From Pseudophaeomoniella oleicola (taxonomy: Eukaryota; Ascomycota; Eurotiomycetes; Phaeomoniellales; Phaeomoniellaceae): DNA of 64,000 bases. Numbering within the stretch: position 1 is the first letter of the stretch; each line of letters begins with the position of its first letter. This document shows positions 20,680 through 31,328 of the stretch, one piece after another. The DNA is taken from contig QWDQ01000003.1 of NCBI GenBank assembly GCA_003868215.1, positions 840,763 through 904,762 on the forward strand, written 5' to 3'. The translations under genes and the position numbers were made by a program. The notes below the pieces were generated by a model. That model did no database searches, was not told the DNA's origin, and saw nothing but the letters and a program-made list of their open reading frames with translations.

Positions 20680-22207
20680 ATGAGTGCAGAACAACAATCG
20701 ACCCCTGGGGCCGGGGTAGCCAATGGCAAAAGTGCTAGTCATCAACCAGCCAGCATCGCTCCCTCAGATATAGACTTGTACTCGTCGAATGCTGCTACTT
20801 CACCAGAAGAACGACGTCTACGGATGAAAATCGACCTACGACTCTGTACAATTGCTGGTCTCCTATGTTCGTTGAACCTAATTGACTCTGGCATCCTTTC
20901 ATCCGCCTCTGTCACGACCATGCTGTCAGATCTGTCATTGACTGGAAATCGGTATTCAGTGTCGATATGGATATTCACTGTTAGCAGCATCGTCTGCCAA
21001 CTACCAGCAACGATTCTGGTGCGCATTATGGGACCCCGCATCTTCTTTGCAATGAGTGTATGTTGCTTTGGTCTCATCACTCTATGTACGGCCTTTGTTC
21101 ACAACTGGGGAGAAATGGTTGCTCTTCGGGTGCTTTTGGGAATATCAATGAGTGGCATCTATCCAGGTCTGACTTATCTGATTTCTACCTGGTATACGCG
21201 GAAAGAGCAGCAATTACGATTTGCATTCCTACAAGCGGTCGAAGTGTGTGTTAATGCGACTGGGTCAATCGTCAATTACGGGCTCAATCAGCTCGACGGT
21301 CACAATGGTCTTAAAGGCTGGCAATACATGTATCTTGTACAAGGAGCAATCAGCATCAGCATCGGTCTAGTGACATATTTCTGGATGGTGGACTTTCCGG
21401 AGAAATCGCAGTCGAGCCTGTGGTTCCTGAGTCCAGAAGAGACTGCATTGGCTGTCAAGCGCATCGATATTGATCGGAAAGATGCAACAGACCTTGAGCC
21501 CTTGTCAGTATCAAAACTCGCAGTGCACTTTCTGGACCCGAAGCTGTATTGTTTCAGTGCCTTATTCTTCTTGCTCAACCTCGTTTCGACCGCGCTCAGC
21601 TACTTCTTGCCGATCATCCTGGAGGGCGGGATGGGATTTTCGAGCAACCAAGCCATTCTGTTGTCAGCTCCTCCTTATTATTACGCAGCAATCCCTGTGC
21701 TGTTGTCTTCCTATATTGGTGATCACTATCGCCTCCGAGGCCCAGTGATCACGTTTAACGCCATATGCTTGATCGTGGGAATTGCGATGCTTGGCTTTCC
21801 CTCTCAGGTGACCGTCCGTTACGTGGGCACATATCTGGCAACAGGTGAGCATCTCTACACATATTCTATTGTCCATGATCTTAACCAAGTATGCAGGTGC
21901 CTATGTCTCGAATTGGGCGGCCCTCAATGCCTACCAAGCCAATAACATTACTGGCCAATGGAAGCGAGCGACGATTGCGGCTGCTGTCACGGCAGGTAAT
22001 GGCCTTGGGGGAATAGCTGGAAGCTACTTGTTCAAGCAAAACGAAGCTCCACGATACCCCACCGCAATCTGGGTCAGTATTGGTAGTCATATTCTCATGA
22101 TCGTGGTGGTGATAGGTTGCTCAATGATGTTCTGGATGGCCAACCGTCGGCAGCGAAAGGGTAAAGGCCGCATTGAAGGGGTTGATGGATTCAGGTACAC
22201 CTATTGA
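20680..22207 (+). CDS. MFS transporter, anion:cation symporter family (Dal5/Tna1-like)
   Basis: Plasma-membrane organic-anion carrier; relatives move allantoate, nicotinate, pantothenate or biotin. Two exons, 20680-21844 and 21897-22207, with a 52-bp intron (donor GTGAGC, acceptor GCAG), 491 aa. A 45-residue cytosolic N-terminus leads into about 12 transmembrane helices. The family pattern is seen in RLRMKIDLRLCTIAGLLCSL near TM1, the LRVLLGISMSGIYPGLTYLI segment, and WYTRKEQQLRFAF after it. The C-terminal exon supplies SNWAALNAYQANNITGQWKR and the last two helices, then a basic tail. The open first frame runs past the donor but quickly loses similarity. Substrate is undetermined. It lies between the two glycosyltransferase genes with no evident functional link. 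Confidence 0.92.
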
Positions 22208-22872
22208 TTGCATGTGATGGATGATGATGGGGTTACGATATACAAACATTATGACATATAGATATAGATATAGAGCTTGATCTGGAGAGGCTCTCTTCTG
22301 GTGCGATATTGTATCGTTCAAAGATGCTGCCCAATTTTCACTGCATGAAAGCAGTAAGACCTGTGAAAGAGCCTGATTCTGATTGATGTATTTATTATGA
22401 CTGAGGTGCGTCTACAGTGAGCAATTCTTCCGTGGAGAGAGTCCGGTGTCTTTGTGGAGAGCTTAGCACCCATTACCCATCGTGTCCCTGACTTTCACTA
22501 CCTAAACTAAACTGTGGCGTCGGCGGGAAAGGCATTCCCATAGCTAAACAAAAGGTCTCCACCATCACTCGTGTGTGATGCGTTTCGACTTGCAGTAATA
22601 ACTTAGATGATGCCAGCTTGTTCAATGTTGAACTTGGTGCAAGGGATGCTGCAGCGCTCTCCTTGATCAGTCCACAACTCAGAATTCACTTCTCTTACAC
22701 TACTTTCACTTCTGACTGCCTTTTCACTTTCCTTCTTTAGGCTTCTTTGATTGTGCAGTGCATCGTGCATTGTTTCTCCTCTTGTTGGTTTCCACCAGAT
22801 AGCTGTCGACCGGTGTACGCCTTTCCCACACCTGCGCCACTGGCCGATCTGAACCAACGCGAATTACTCAGG
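22208..22872. other. Intergenic upstream of PMT4
   Basis: About 665 bp with the MFS 3' flank and the PMT4 promoter. The PMT4 frame is open upstream to 22747, but this looks like 5' UTR. No gene seen. Confidence 0.6.
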
Positions 22873-25348
22873 ATGTCAGCGCAGGCAGAGGGCGTGAGAC
22901 ATCGTGGGTCCGCAAAGGGAAACAAGAAACATGCAAATGATAAAGTTGTTGATCAATCAGATGAGGTCTTGGATACTCTCGTCGCATCCAGCAAACAAAC
23001 CGTCCAGAAAGAATGGGATTACAAGCTGGCATTAGCCGTCATAACAGTCCTCTCCTTTGTCACACGGTTCTGGGGTATATCACATCCAAATGAGGTTGTC
23101 TTCGATGAAGTCCATTTTGGAAAGGTAGGCCGTCCTCTGGTGGTACACATTGTCAAGCATCAGTATACTGACAGCGTGTTTTACATATATAGTTCGCTTC
23201 ATACTACCTGCAACGAACCTACTTTTTTGACGTCCATCCTCCATTCGGCAAGTTGCTGTTCGCGCTGATGGGGTGGCTGGTCGGATACGATGGACATTTC
23301 CTCTTTGACAACATCGGCGACTCCTACATTGCCAACCAAGTTCCATATGTGGCTTTCAGAGCTCTGCCGGCTTTGATGGGTTCTCTCACCGTACCCACCG
23401 TCTTCCTGACCATGTGGGAATCCGGATACTCGCTACCAGCTTGTATAACAGCTGCGAGTCTTGTGCTCTTCGACAATGCCCATATCGGACAGACTCGGCT
23501 CATCTTGCTAGATGCGACCCTGGTATTCTTCATGTCGGTCAGCGTACTAGGATACATTCGCTTCTACAAGCAACGCCATGAGCCTTTCGGCCGCAAGTGG
23601 TGGAAGTGGCTTTTGCTGACTGGTGTTGCAATGAGCTGTGTCATTTCTACCAAATACGTTGGTACTTTCGTCTTTTTCACCATTGGCTGCGCGGTTTTGA
23701 TCGATCTGTGGGATCTTTTAGATGTCAACCGGAAAGGCGGTGCGCTCACTCTGACGGAGTTTGGGAAACACTTTGCAGCACGAGCTGTTGGACTTGTCGT
23801 CATCCCGTTCTTCTTCTATCTGTTTTGGTTCCAAGTCCATTTTGCCATCTTGAACAGGTCCGGCCCTGGAGACGACTTTATGACCCCAGCTTTCCAGGAG
23901 ACCCTAAGCGATAACATCATGAATGCCAATGCTGTCACGATAAACTACTATGATTCGATCGCGATCCGACACAAGGAGACAAAAAATTATCTTCACAGCC
24001 ATCCTGACAGATACCCGTTACGTTACGAGGATGGACGTATCTCGAGTCAGGGGCAACAAGTAACCGGCTATCCATACAATGATACTAACAACCATTGGCA
24101 AATACTACCCGGAAACCCAGGGCAATTCGGTGACGATAAGTTGAACCATCCCGTGAAACACGGCGATGTTGTAGCGCTCCGTCACTTGGTCACTGATACG
24201 TACCTCCTGTCGCATGATGTTGCCTCGCCATATTACCCTACGAACCAGGAATTCACCACTGTAGGTGAGGAGTTGGCTCTCGGAGAGCGTCGCAACGATA
24301 CCCTGTTTGAGATCAGAATTGAACAGGGCAAACATGGACAGGAATTCAAGTCTTTGGCCGGCCAGTTCAAACTCATCCATTGGCCTACCAAGGTCGCTAT
24401 GTGGACGCACACGACACCATTGCCAGACTGGGCTTACAAGCAAGCGGAAATCAATGGTAACAAGAACACGTTGCAGAGCAGCAATGTCTGGTATGTTGAT
24501 GACATTCCATCCCTCCCAGCCGACTCGCCACGTCTTCACAAAGAACCAAGGAAGCCCAAGCATTTGCCGTTCTTGAAGAAATACTTTGAGCTTCAACGTG
24601 CCATGTTCTGGCACAACAACGCGTTGACAGCAAGTCATCCATATTCGTCGCTGCCATTCCAATGGCCATTCCTTCTGCGAGGTGTCTCCTTCTGGACTCA
24701 GAATGATACTCGTCAACAGATCTATTTCCTAGGTAACCCTATCGGATACTGGATATCATCTTCTCTACTTGCTGTTTTCGCCGGTATCATCCTAGCGGAT
24801 CAGCTTTCTCTTCGCCGTGGCGTTGACGCTCTTGATAGACGTGAGTTCCCGAGTGTTTCACACTGCGTTTTGGTTCTTGACTAATCTCATTTTCCCTAGG
24901 GACCCGAACACATTTGTACAACTCAACTGGCTTTTTCTTCCTCTGCTGGGCTGCGCATTATCTCCCCTTCTATCTCATGGGCCGCCAACTCTTCCTCCAC
25001 CATTATCTGCCTGCCCATCTCGCTTCCGCACTTGTAACCGGTGCTCTTGTCGAATTTATCTTCAACGTTGACCCCGTCCTCGACGATATCGACTCTAGCA
25101 CGATTGCGAAGAAGGACGAACTGAAGAAGAAGGTCCCTGAGAAGACCAGAAGGTCGTTTGCTACCGCGAGGGACCGCCTCAAAGGGCAGAGCTTGTTTGC
25201 CACATGGGCAGCTACCGGTGTCATCCTGGCGGCAGTGATATTCGGTTGGTACTTCTTTTTGCCATTGACATATGGCAAGCCAGGATTGAGCGTGGAAGAG
25301 GTCAACAGGAGGAGATGGTTGAACTACGACCTACATTTCGCCAAGTAG
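22873..25348 (+). CDS. PMT4: Dolichyl-phosphate-mannose protein O-mannosyltransferase, PMT4 subfamily
   Basis: ER membrane enzyme that transfers mannose from dolichol-P-mannose to Ser/Thr, with preference in yeast for membrane-anchored substrates. Three exons: 22873-23124, 23193-24840 and 24900-25348, giving 782 aa. Visible: the first luminal loop with the catalytic acidic pair in NEVVFDEVHFGKFAS and YFFDVHPPFGKLL; then multiple membrane helices; then the luminal MIR region (SIAIRHKETKNYLHSH, GDVVALRHLVTDTYLLSHDV); and C-terminal helices ending with a basic tail. The stretch RSGPGDDFMTPAFQETLSDN is the PMT4-type version of this segment and distinguishes it from PMT1 and PMT2. ATG 22873 is preferred over 22747 because the upstream extension is Cys-rich and unlike the family. 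All introns have good GT/AG borders. Confidence 0.95.
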
Positions 25349-25731
25349 GCGGATAGCAATGTGGTGAGGATTGATGTAAATCTTATACATCTCCTCGAGG
25401 CTCTCTACTACCATATTGGGACCCTATATCATCGATGCATTTCTTTTAATGCTCTCTCATATCAGCTCAAAGGAAAGCAATAAGCTCGAGATTGATTGAT
25501 TCAATCTTTGGTATCTAGCTTAGTATTTAGCTATTTTACATGTATCAACAGAAAAATGTAATCCACATCTTCCAATCAGAGAGAGAGAATCGATTCGATT
25601 GAGTATGTTTGAATATTCATGTAGGGAGTTCTAAACAATAGGGGAGAGAGAGAGAGAGAGAGAAAGAAAAGGAAAACAGCACTGTTTTTCAGTGGGGAGA
25701 TTGTACAAGGAGGTATGGATCGGGCTGTTTA

Positions 25732-25764
<33 letters not shown>

Positions 25765-26025
25765 ACTGCTGGCGGTATGTGAATACACGTTTGCTATGTA
25801 GGGAGCTAGGTTTAGGTTAACCTAGGTTAGGTAGCTAAGTGGTATTGTACAGGTTTCAGTCGATTTGTTTCCTTGCAACTTTTTTTCTTCTTCTGGGATT
25901 GATGGGGGAAGATATATATGGTGAAAGGGTCGGTGAGTGAGTGAGTGAGTGAGGGAAGAAGAAAATAAGACGATGAGCTGGGGTTTTCTCCTCGTCGTTG
26001 CTCTCGACTAGTGCACTACCTCAGC
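25349..26025. other. Convergent 3' region with microsatellites
   Basis: 3' flanks of PMT4 and the exonuclease gene. Contains (GA)n at 25643-25664, (TGC)n at 25736-25770, TAGGTTA repeats near 25805-25835 and (GAGT)n at 25932-25953. No gene seen. Confidence 0.7.
25736..25770. repeat. (TGC)n microsatellite
   Basis: About eleven TGC/CTG units in the PMT4 3' flank, with one interruption. Confidence 0.9.
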
Positions 26026-28185
26026 TTATTTAACCGCGAAGAATCCAACGCCCAATCTCGCCTGCTCGACCGCCTTCCTCAACCCCTGCTCCTCGGCGTC
26101 GGTCCACTGCACGCTCAGCTCGTCCCATTTCTTGGTCTGGTACTCCCGCTTGAACTGGCGCTGGAGGGCTTGTAGTCTGCCGACTTCGCGCGGATCGCCG
26201 GTGCCGCTGTAGAGCATGAAGAGGGTCGTGGGTGGGAGGGAGGCGTAGATGGAGAGGATGTGGGCTATCGTGTTGGTTAGGGCGGAGGTGAGGGTGGAGT
26301 TGGAAGTGTCTTGGCCGTTGTTGGCGGTCTTGTGGAGGGAGTCGGGGGTGGAGTAGGAGCGGTTGTTGTTGCTCCAGCCGCGTAGGGACTCGAGTTCGCG
26401 GAGTCGTGCCCATGTGAAATCAACGCCACCGGCGGGAATGACACGACCATCGGGATCGCCGTTGACGGCTCGTTTGACGCCCTCGACTATCTCTGCGTCG
26501 GATTTGCAGCCGATGGCGTGGGTGGCATCTTTACCGTATCCGCGTTCCGGAATGCCGTGGTCGACGATAGCAGTGGTACGTGGAGTTCCTTGTCGGTCTT
26601 TCGCGCGAGAGAGTCGTCGGAATATCGTTTCACCATTCATCTCTGAGGTTCCCCATTTCAGGCCTTTCTCGCATTTAAGCTTGACAAGGTCGAGGACGGC
26701 AAGAGCATCCTCGACGCTATCATGACCTTTTGCGCCGCCGCGTTGGATTTCTCGACGGAGGTACTTTTGTGTGAGGAACTTGAGGGAGGAGCGGAGCGGG
26801 GGGCCACGCGGGTGTGGGTACAAGAGCGAGGTGTCGATAATATGAGGGTGTGTCATCCTGAGTGCTGAGAGGTCGGATTCGAGGGAATGACCCATGAGTA
26901 TCGTGGATGGGGTGATGAGAGACAAAAGCTTGAGCTGGATGTCTTGAAGAGTAGTGGTAACTGATTCGAGAAGTTCAGGGGTGATTCCTGAGAATTCCGT
27001 GAAGTAATTCTTGATGGGAAGGCTTGGTTTGACGAGTTCATCGAGCATTGTCTTGCCGGACCAATCAATTACGCTGATACGAGCAAGCGACTGGCGGTCG
27101 TCGATCGTGACAACCATTTCGCAGTCGATGGCAAGGACTTGTCGGCCACCGGTCAAGTCGGAGGCTAAGGTGGAGAGAGTAACAGAATCTGGAGTGGTAT
27201 AAGTATCCACCCAGCCGTCAGCAACGGTTTGGCTCAAATTCTGACGACGCTCTTGTTCAGTGGCCAGATCTTCTTCTGTCTCGCATGAGGTAGGGTGCAT
27301 AGGATATTCGGCTTCACGAAGATCATCGGGAGACAAGAGGAATTCGGTCACTGGCGTACGGGTGGCTTGAAAAGACTGGGATTCTTTGGGCGGCCGTGGG
27401 CCTTTCATTTTCTTCTCTTCCTGCGACTGTGGCAAAGACGAGATAAGAAGAGCTTGTATCGGAGAATGAAGTCTGCTGTATTTCGTATCGCCAGGAGCCT
27501 TGACTGGCCAAACTTGATCAAAGATCGCTGCTAATGGCCTTAAGTGCTCGCCCAAGGAAGTTTCATTGATTCGTACAGGGGTGCCAGGGAGTACACTGGC
27601 TGCTTCGGAAGCTTTCCCACCAGAAGATTGATCAGACGCCTCTTTGCTTTCGTTGTTTGGTGTTGGTCCATTGGGGTCCTCTTGAAGATGTTCAATTTGC
27701 GAGGAACCATCAAACATACTCATCTCCAAGCCAGGAACCATCAAGCATACCACCTTTTTGGTGTGTCCGGAGTACTTGAAAGCCACCCAATTCGGACCGA
27801 CGCCATCGGCAAGCGTGTAAAGGATGAGATTCTGTAGCTCCCCCAATTTGATTGGTTTTTGTAGTTGACCATTGACAGCGAGTTCAGGATATTTGATTCT
27901 GTTACTGTGGTCTCCTGCTTTCTTACGCTTCTTGCCTTTTCGGTCGACCACCGTCCACTCTGATTGATTGGAATCCGTCTCATTGTTTCCTGGCTTGATG
28001 CTTACTTCCAAAGCTTGGGCTGCATTTTGGGCAGGAATCGACCCATTAGTAAGATCCGGCACTGCTTGTTGCCCTGATTCAGAAAGCTTCTCTGCCTTCT
28101 CCTCGAGCTTCGTAGTATGGGGACTCGACGAATGGAGTAAATCTGCTGCATATTCATCCAGTTTACGCTTCTTCTCTGGAGACAT
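26026..28185 (-). CDS. REX1-type RNA exonuclease (DEDDh)
   Basis: 3'-5' exoribonuclease of the Rex1/Rexo1 group, which trims 5S rRNA, tRNA and other nuclear RNA 3' ends. Intronless, 719 aa. The N-terminal 100 residues are charged, with basic KKRKLDEYAADLL and GKKRKKAGDH stretches that look like nuclear/nucleolar signals. The exonuclease domain spans about 348-505: Asp354 and Glu356 in LAIDCEMV, Asp438 in GHSLESDLSAL, and His488 with Asp493 in GHDSVEDALAV. The complete DEDDh set is present. After it comes a long C-terminal extension (about 505-719) with no clear domain. A REXO1-type member is favoured over the shorter Rex4 by the large N-terminal region. Confidence 0.93.
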   Translation of the reverse strand: MSPEKKRKLDEYAADLLHSSSPHTTKLEEKAEKLSESGQQAVPDLTNGSIPAQNAAQALEVSIKPGNNETDSNQSEWTVVDRKGKKRKKAGDHSNRIKYPELAVNGQLQKPIKLGELQNLILYTLADGVGPNWVAFKYSGHTKKVVCLMVPGLEMSMFDGSSQIEHLQEDPNGPTPNNESKEASDQSSGGKASEAASVLPGTPVRINETSLGEHLRPLAAIFDQVWPVKAPGDTKYSRLHSPIQALLISSLPQSQEEKKMKGPRPPKESQSFQATRTPVTEFLLSPDDLREAEYPMHPTSCETEEDLATEQERRQNLSQTVADGWVDTYTTPDSVTLSTLASDLTGGRQVLAIDCEMVVTIDDRQSLARISVIDWSGKTMLDELVKPSLPIKNYFTEFSGITPELLESVTTTLQDIQLKLLSLITPSTILMGHSLESDLSALRMTHPHIIDTSLLYPHPRGPPLRSSLKFLTQKYLRREIQRGGAKGHDSVEDALAVLDLVKLKCEKGLKWGTSEMNGETIFRRLSRAKDRQGTPRTTAIVDHGIPERGYGKDATHAIGCKSDAEIVEGVKRAVNGDPDGRVIPAGGVDFTWARLRELESLRGWSNNNRSYSTPDSLHKTANNGQDTSNSTLTSALTNTIAHILSIYASLPPTTLFMLYSGTGDPREVGRLQALQRQFKREYQTKKWDELSVQWTDAEEQGLRKAVEQARLGVGFFAVK

Positions 28186-29029
28186 GTTGATAGTAATCGA
28201 GCCTTGAGAAGTGTAGGGAAAAGACAGTACAGGTATGTTGGAAGGCTACCCTTTTAAAAGAGTGAAAAGCAACTGGTCTAACGTGAGCTCGTGCTCTTCT
28301 GTCCTCCAACGTTCTTTGTTGTGTAGTCTTGGTACGTGCAGGCTTTACTCATTAACACCCCAGCGGCTCGAAGAGACTGTCTCCAAATGTCGGCCAGCTG
28401 TTCAACAGATGCCTTGTAGGGAGGATTTGGTTGTATGAGCTGAAGTGACGGTCTGGAGTAAAATAAATAGTACGGTGATATTACTTGCAGGCCAAGGCTA
28501 GAAATTTCAGCCAATCAAATCACGCTGCCTCGTCTGGGCGTGCCGAATTTCAACGACGCCTCACGTATGATATTACCCAGCGAGTTATTGTTATTATGAG
28601 ACTTTGTAGGTCATATTGAACCATCCTACATTTACCTAAGAGAACTTCTCGACGGAGTAGGTATGGGTATCATGTTTCCCATATAATCGCTAACTTCTGG
28701 CTCGCAATGGAGCTGGAGATCAGATTCATACTGTTGTAAAATCACAGAGTCCCGAAGGGCATCCGCCATCCGCCATCTACCGTCTGCAATCTACTATGTA
28801 CTACATGTCGAAGATTTGACCGGAACATGTTTCGGAGAAAGACAGCTTTAAATAAGGGTAAGCTCGAAGACGGCCAGTATGCTCCTATGACACAGAGTAT
28901 ACCTGATATATTGTGCTGATAGAACCTGGTTCATGGTAGCGAGCACTCCGGTACGAAATTGCACTGGAAGCAGAATCTTCAGCAATTCGAGAGGCAGCTT
29001 TGTACACGCCACATTGAGTCTCTCTATAT
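28186..29029. other. Intergenic, promoter of REX gene and 3' flank of Nop12
   Basis: About 840 bp between two minus-strand genes. Short repeats CCGCCATCCGCCATC near 28760. No gene seen. Confidence 0.6.
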
Positions 29030-30591
29030 TCAGTCTTCCTCTCGTTTTCTTTTTCCACCAGTCGATTTGAATGCAGCAGCTCTCCGACTACTTCTGTTAT
29101 CAGGACGCTTACTCGCTTTCTTGTTCTCACGGGCCTTTTGCTTTCCAGAGTTGACGCTCGACGCTCGGTGTCCTTCAAAAACAAAAGCCTCAGGCTTCTT
29201 TATCCCACCCAAAGATCCACGAGATGAGCCATGAGCAATTTTGTCATCTTTCTCTCTTCGGAACTTGGTCTTGAATTGCTTGCGATTCGATCCGTCACGA
29301 GCTACAGCTCGCTCTCTTCGTACAGCCTTCTTGATTTTCTTCGCTCTCACAACTCTTATCTTCCTAGGTAACAATGGTGGGAACTTCTTTTCGTTGTACA
29401 GCAAGGCCGCTTCCACAGCATTCTCGTCCTTGAACTGTACATAGGCAAAACCTTTACCCACACGTGTTGCCTTGTCTCGGATAACTCTTACACTTTCGAC
29501 CACCCCAGCTTTACCGAATGCCTGCCAAAGACCTTCCTCTACGTCGCCGCCAGATTTCTTTTTCTTTTTTGCAGACCCATGTTCATCTCCATTATCGACG
29601 GTCTCTTCATCCACAAAATCAAGATTACCAACGAAAACGCATCGCTTATGATCGACCGGTGCTGGGTGCGCGACATGGTCCACCCGCAGATGTCGGCCTA
29701 AGACAACCGTACCGTTCAACATTCGCGCAGCTTTTCTTGCAGCAGTTTCGGTGCTGTAGACAACATATGCATTAGTGCTCTTCGTCGTAGCCTCCATAAC
29801 TTCTTTCTTTGCAAAAGCGGCTTTCTTCGGCAGCCCTGCATCTGCGTAAGCGGTCGAACGAAAACGGAGTGATTCTATATTGGATGATTGATCATGAGCT
29901 GGAAGCTCCGAGAAAAATGATGACATATGCTTGAGCAGCGTCTTCTTGGCAGATTTCGACTTGATTGCCTCAACAGATACGTTGCCGAGGAAAACCGTGC
30001 GTTTCGCTATCTGGCGCGATGCGTCTCCATCCGTCAGAGTCTCATGTTTCGGAAATTCGTCTTCGTTGAGATCTTGACCTTCTGATTCACTGGATTGTTG
30101 GTCTGCGCGTTTACGTGCCGTATCCTGCTCTGATTCTCCATCGTGCGCTTCTTCTTGAGCTAAGCGGTCAAGGTACCTTGCTTCCAGATCATCTACTTCC
30201 TTGACCTTCCTTCTCTTCTTTGGAGGAGTTTCTTCCTCGTCTGGTTCAGAAGACGAGAGTGAGGTCGGAGTCGACGCGCGTGACTGCTGAGATGAAGCCT
30301 CAGAAAGATCAGGCGATATCGGACTTCCCTCTACTTGAACTGCTTTTATCGCAGGCTCGGCAATGGCCTTTGTATGTGATCTGGGTGGCGGCGATCTGAC
30401 TGGTCCGGCCTATCTTGCATCAGATTCGCTCGCACATAAAGTCCATTCTCACAACTCACACTGGAAGCAAATAGCGAAGCTAAGCTTGAATCGACACCCG
30501 AAATGGCTGCTAAAGAGTTCTTCGATGAAACTGTGGTTGCAGACTCTACCACAGCAGCACCGGCTTTTTTCGCTACTTTGCTTTTGCCCAT
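29030..30591 (-). CDS. NOP12: Nop12-like nucleolar RNA-binding protein (two RRMs)
   Basis: Nucleolar factor for 60S pre-rRNA processing (5.8S maturation in yeast). Two exons: 30591-30460 and 30409-29030, with a 50-bp intron (donor GTGAGT, acceptor TAG), 503 aa. The short first exon gives [20 protein letters not shown] up to SLFASS. Then an acidic/basic disordered stretch with [15 protein letters not shown] follows. RRM1 starts about residue 185 at [12 protein letters not shown]2 starts about 303 at CVFVGNLDF and has the RNP1-like [10 protein letters not shown]. The C-terminal 100 residues are Lys/Arg-rich with [20 protein letters not shown] and end in GGKRKREED, as expected for a nucleolar protein. 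The ATG at 29926 is internal. Divergent from the Dep1-like gene. Confidence 0.92.
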
Positions 30592-31328
30592 GGCAACACC
30601 AGAGGTTGCTTCTGTAGTGATTGCGCTTCAATTCCTCTTACGCTCAGTCCTTTCAATTCTGTCTCGATAAAATTGGAGGAATAATTTTATGACGCTGCCA
30701 GATGCGCGTTTTGCCGGATCTGACCGCCCACAACCCGCGATAGAGTCGGGGTCCATCGCAACCATCCACTGCAACTTGACTGATGGACAATAGCTCATGC
30801 CTTTTGCTTCTGTACGGGAGGCTCCTTTCGAATCTCTGAAGCGATAACCAACTTCAGTTCATATGCTCGATTTCTATCCGCAGCTGAGTGGGTTTCACAC
30901 CTCACAGATATCTGGGATTCTTGACAGCTGCACTTGATTGCTCTTCCAGCTGCGCAGCTGCGAGATTCACGATAACATATCCTCTGGTGGTGCGTAATTC
31001 CTCTTCTATGACCTATCCTTGAAGCGATATTGGTTGAGCTTAAGTCGTTTCCCTGTATGCTCAAATGCCGAGTCATGTGTGCGAGCTGGTGGACGAAGGC
31101 TTGCATCCACACAATGCGCAGCAACAGCATGAAATTGCAAATGCTGTACATCTCGAAATTGTACAATGACTGACAATTACAGTATCTTTAGTTGTCGGAG
31201 CAGAGCAGACGTGGTTACATTTCATCGTTTCCATCTCTATTGCATAGGTCGCATCTGCGATACATCAATCAGAACTTTGAGTCGACCAATCCTGTTTGTC
31301 AAAGTCATACACTCACGCCCTCGCTGAG
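30592..31328. promoter_or_regulatory. Divergent promoter region, Nop12 / Dep1-like
   Basis: About 740 bp between divergent ATGs. Minus-strand frame 30795-31166 shows no family features. No gene seen. Confidence 0.55.
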
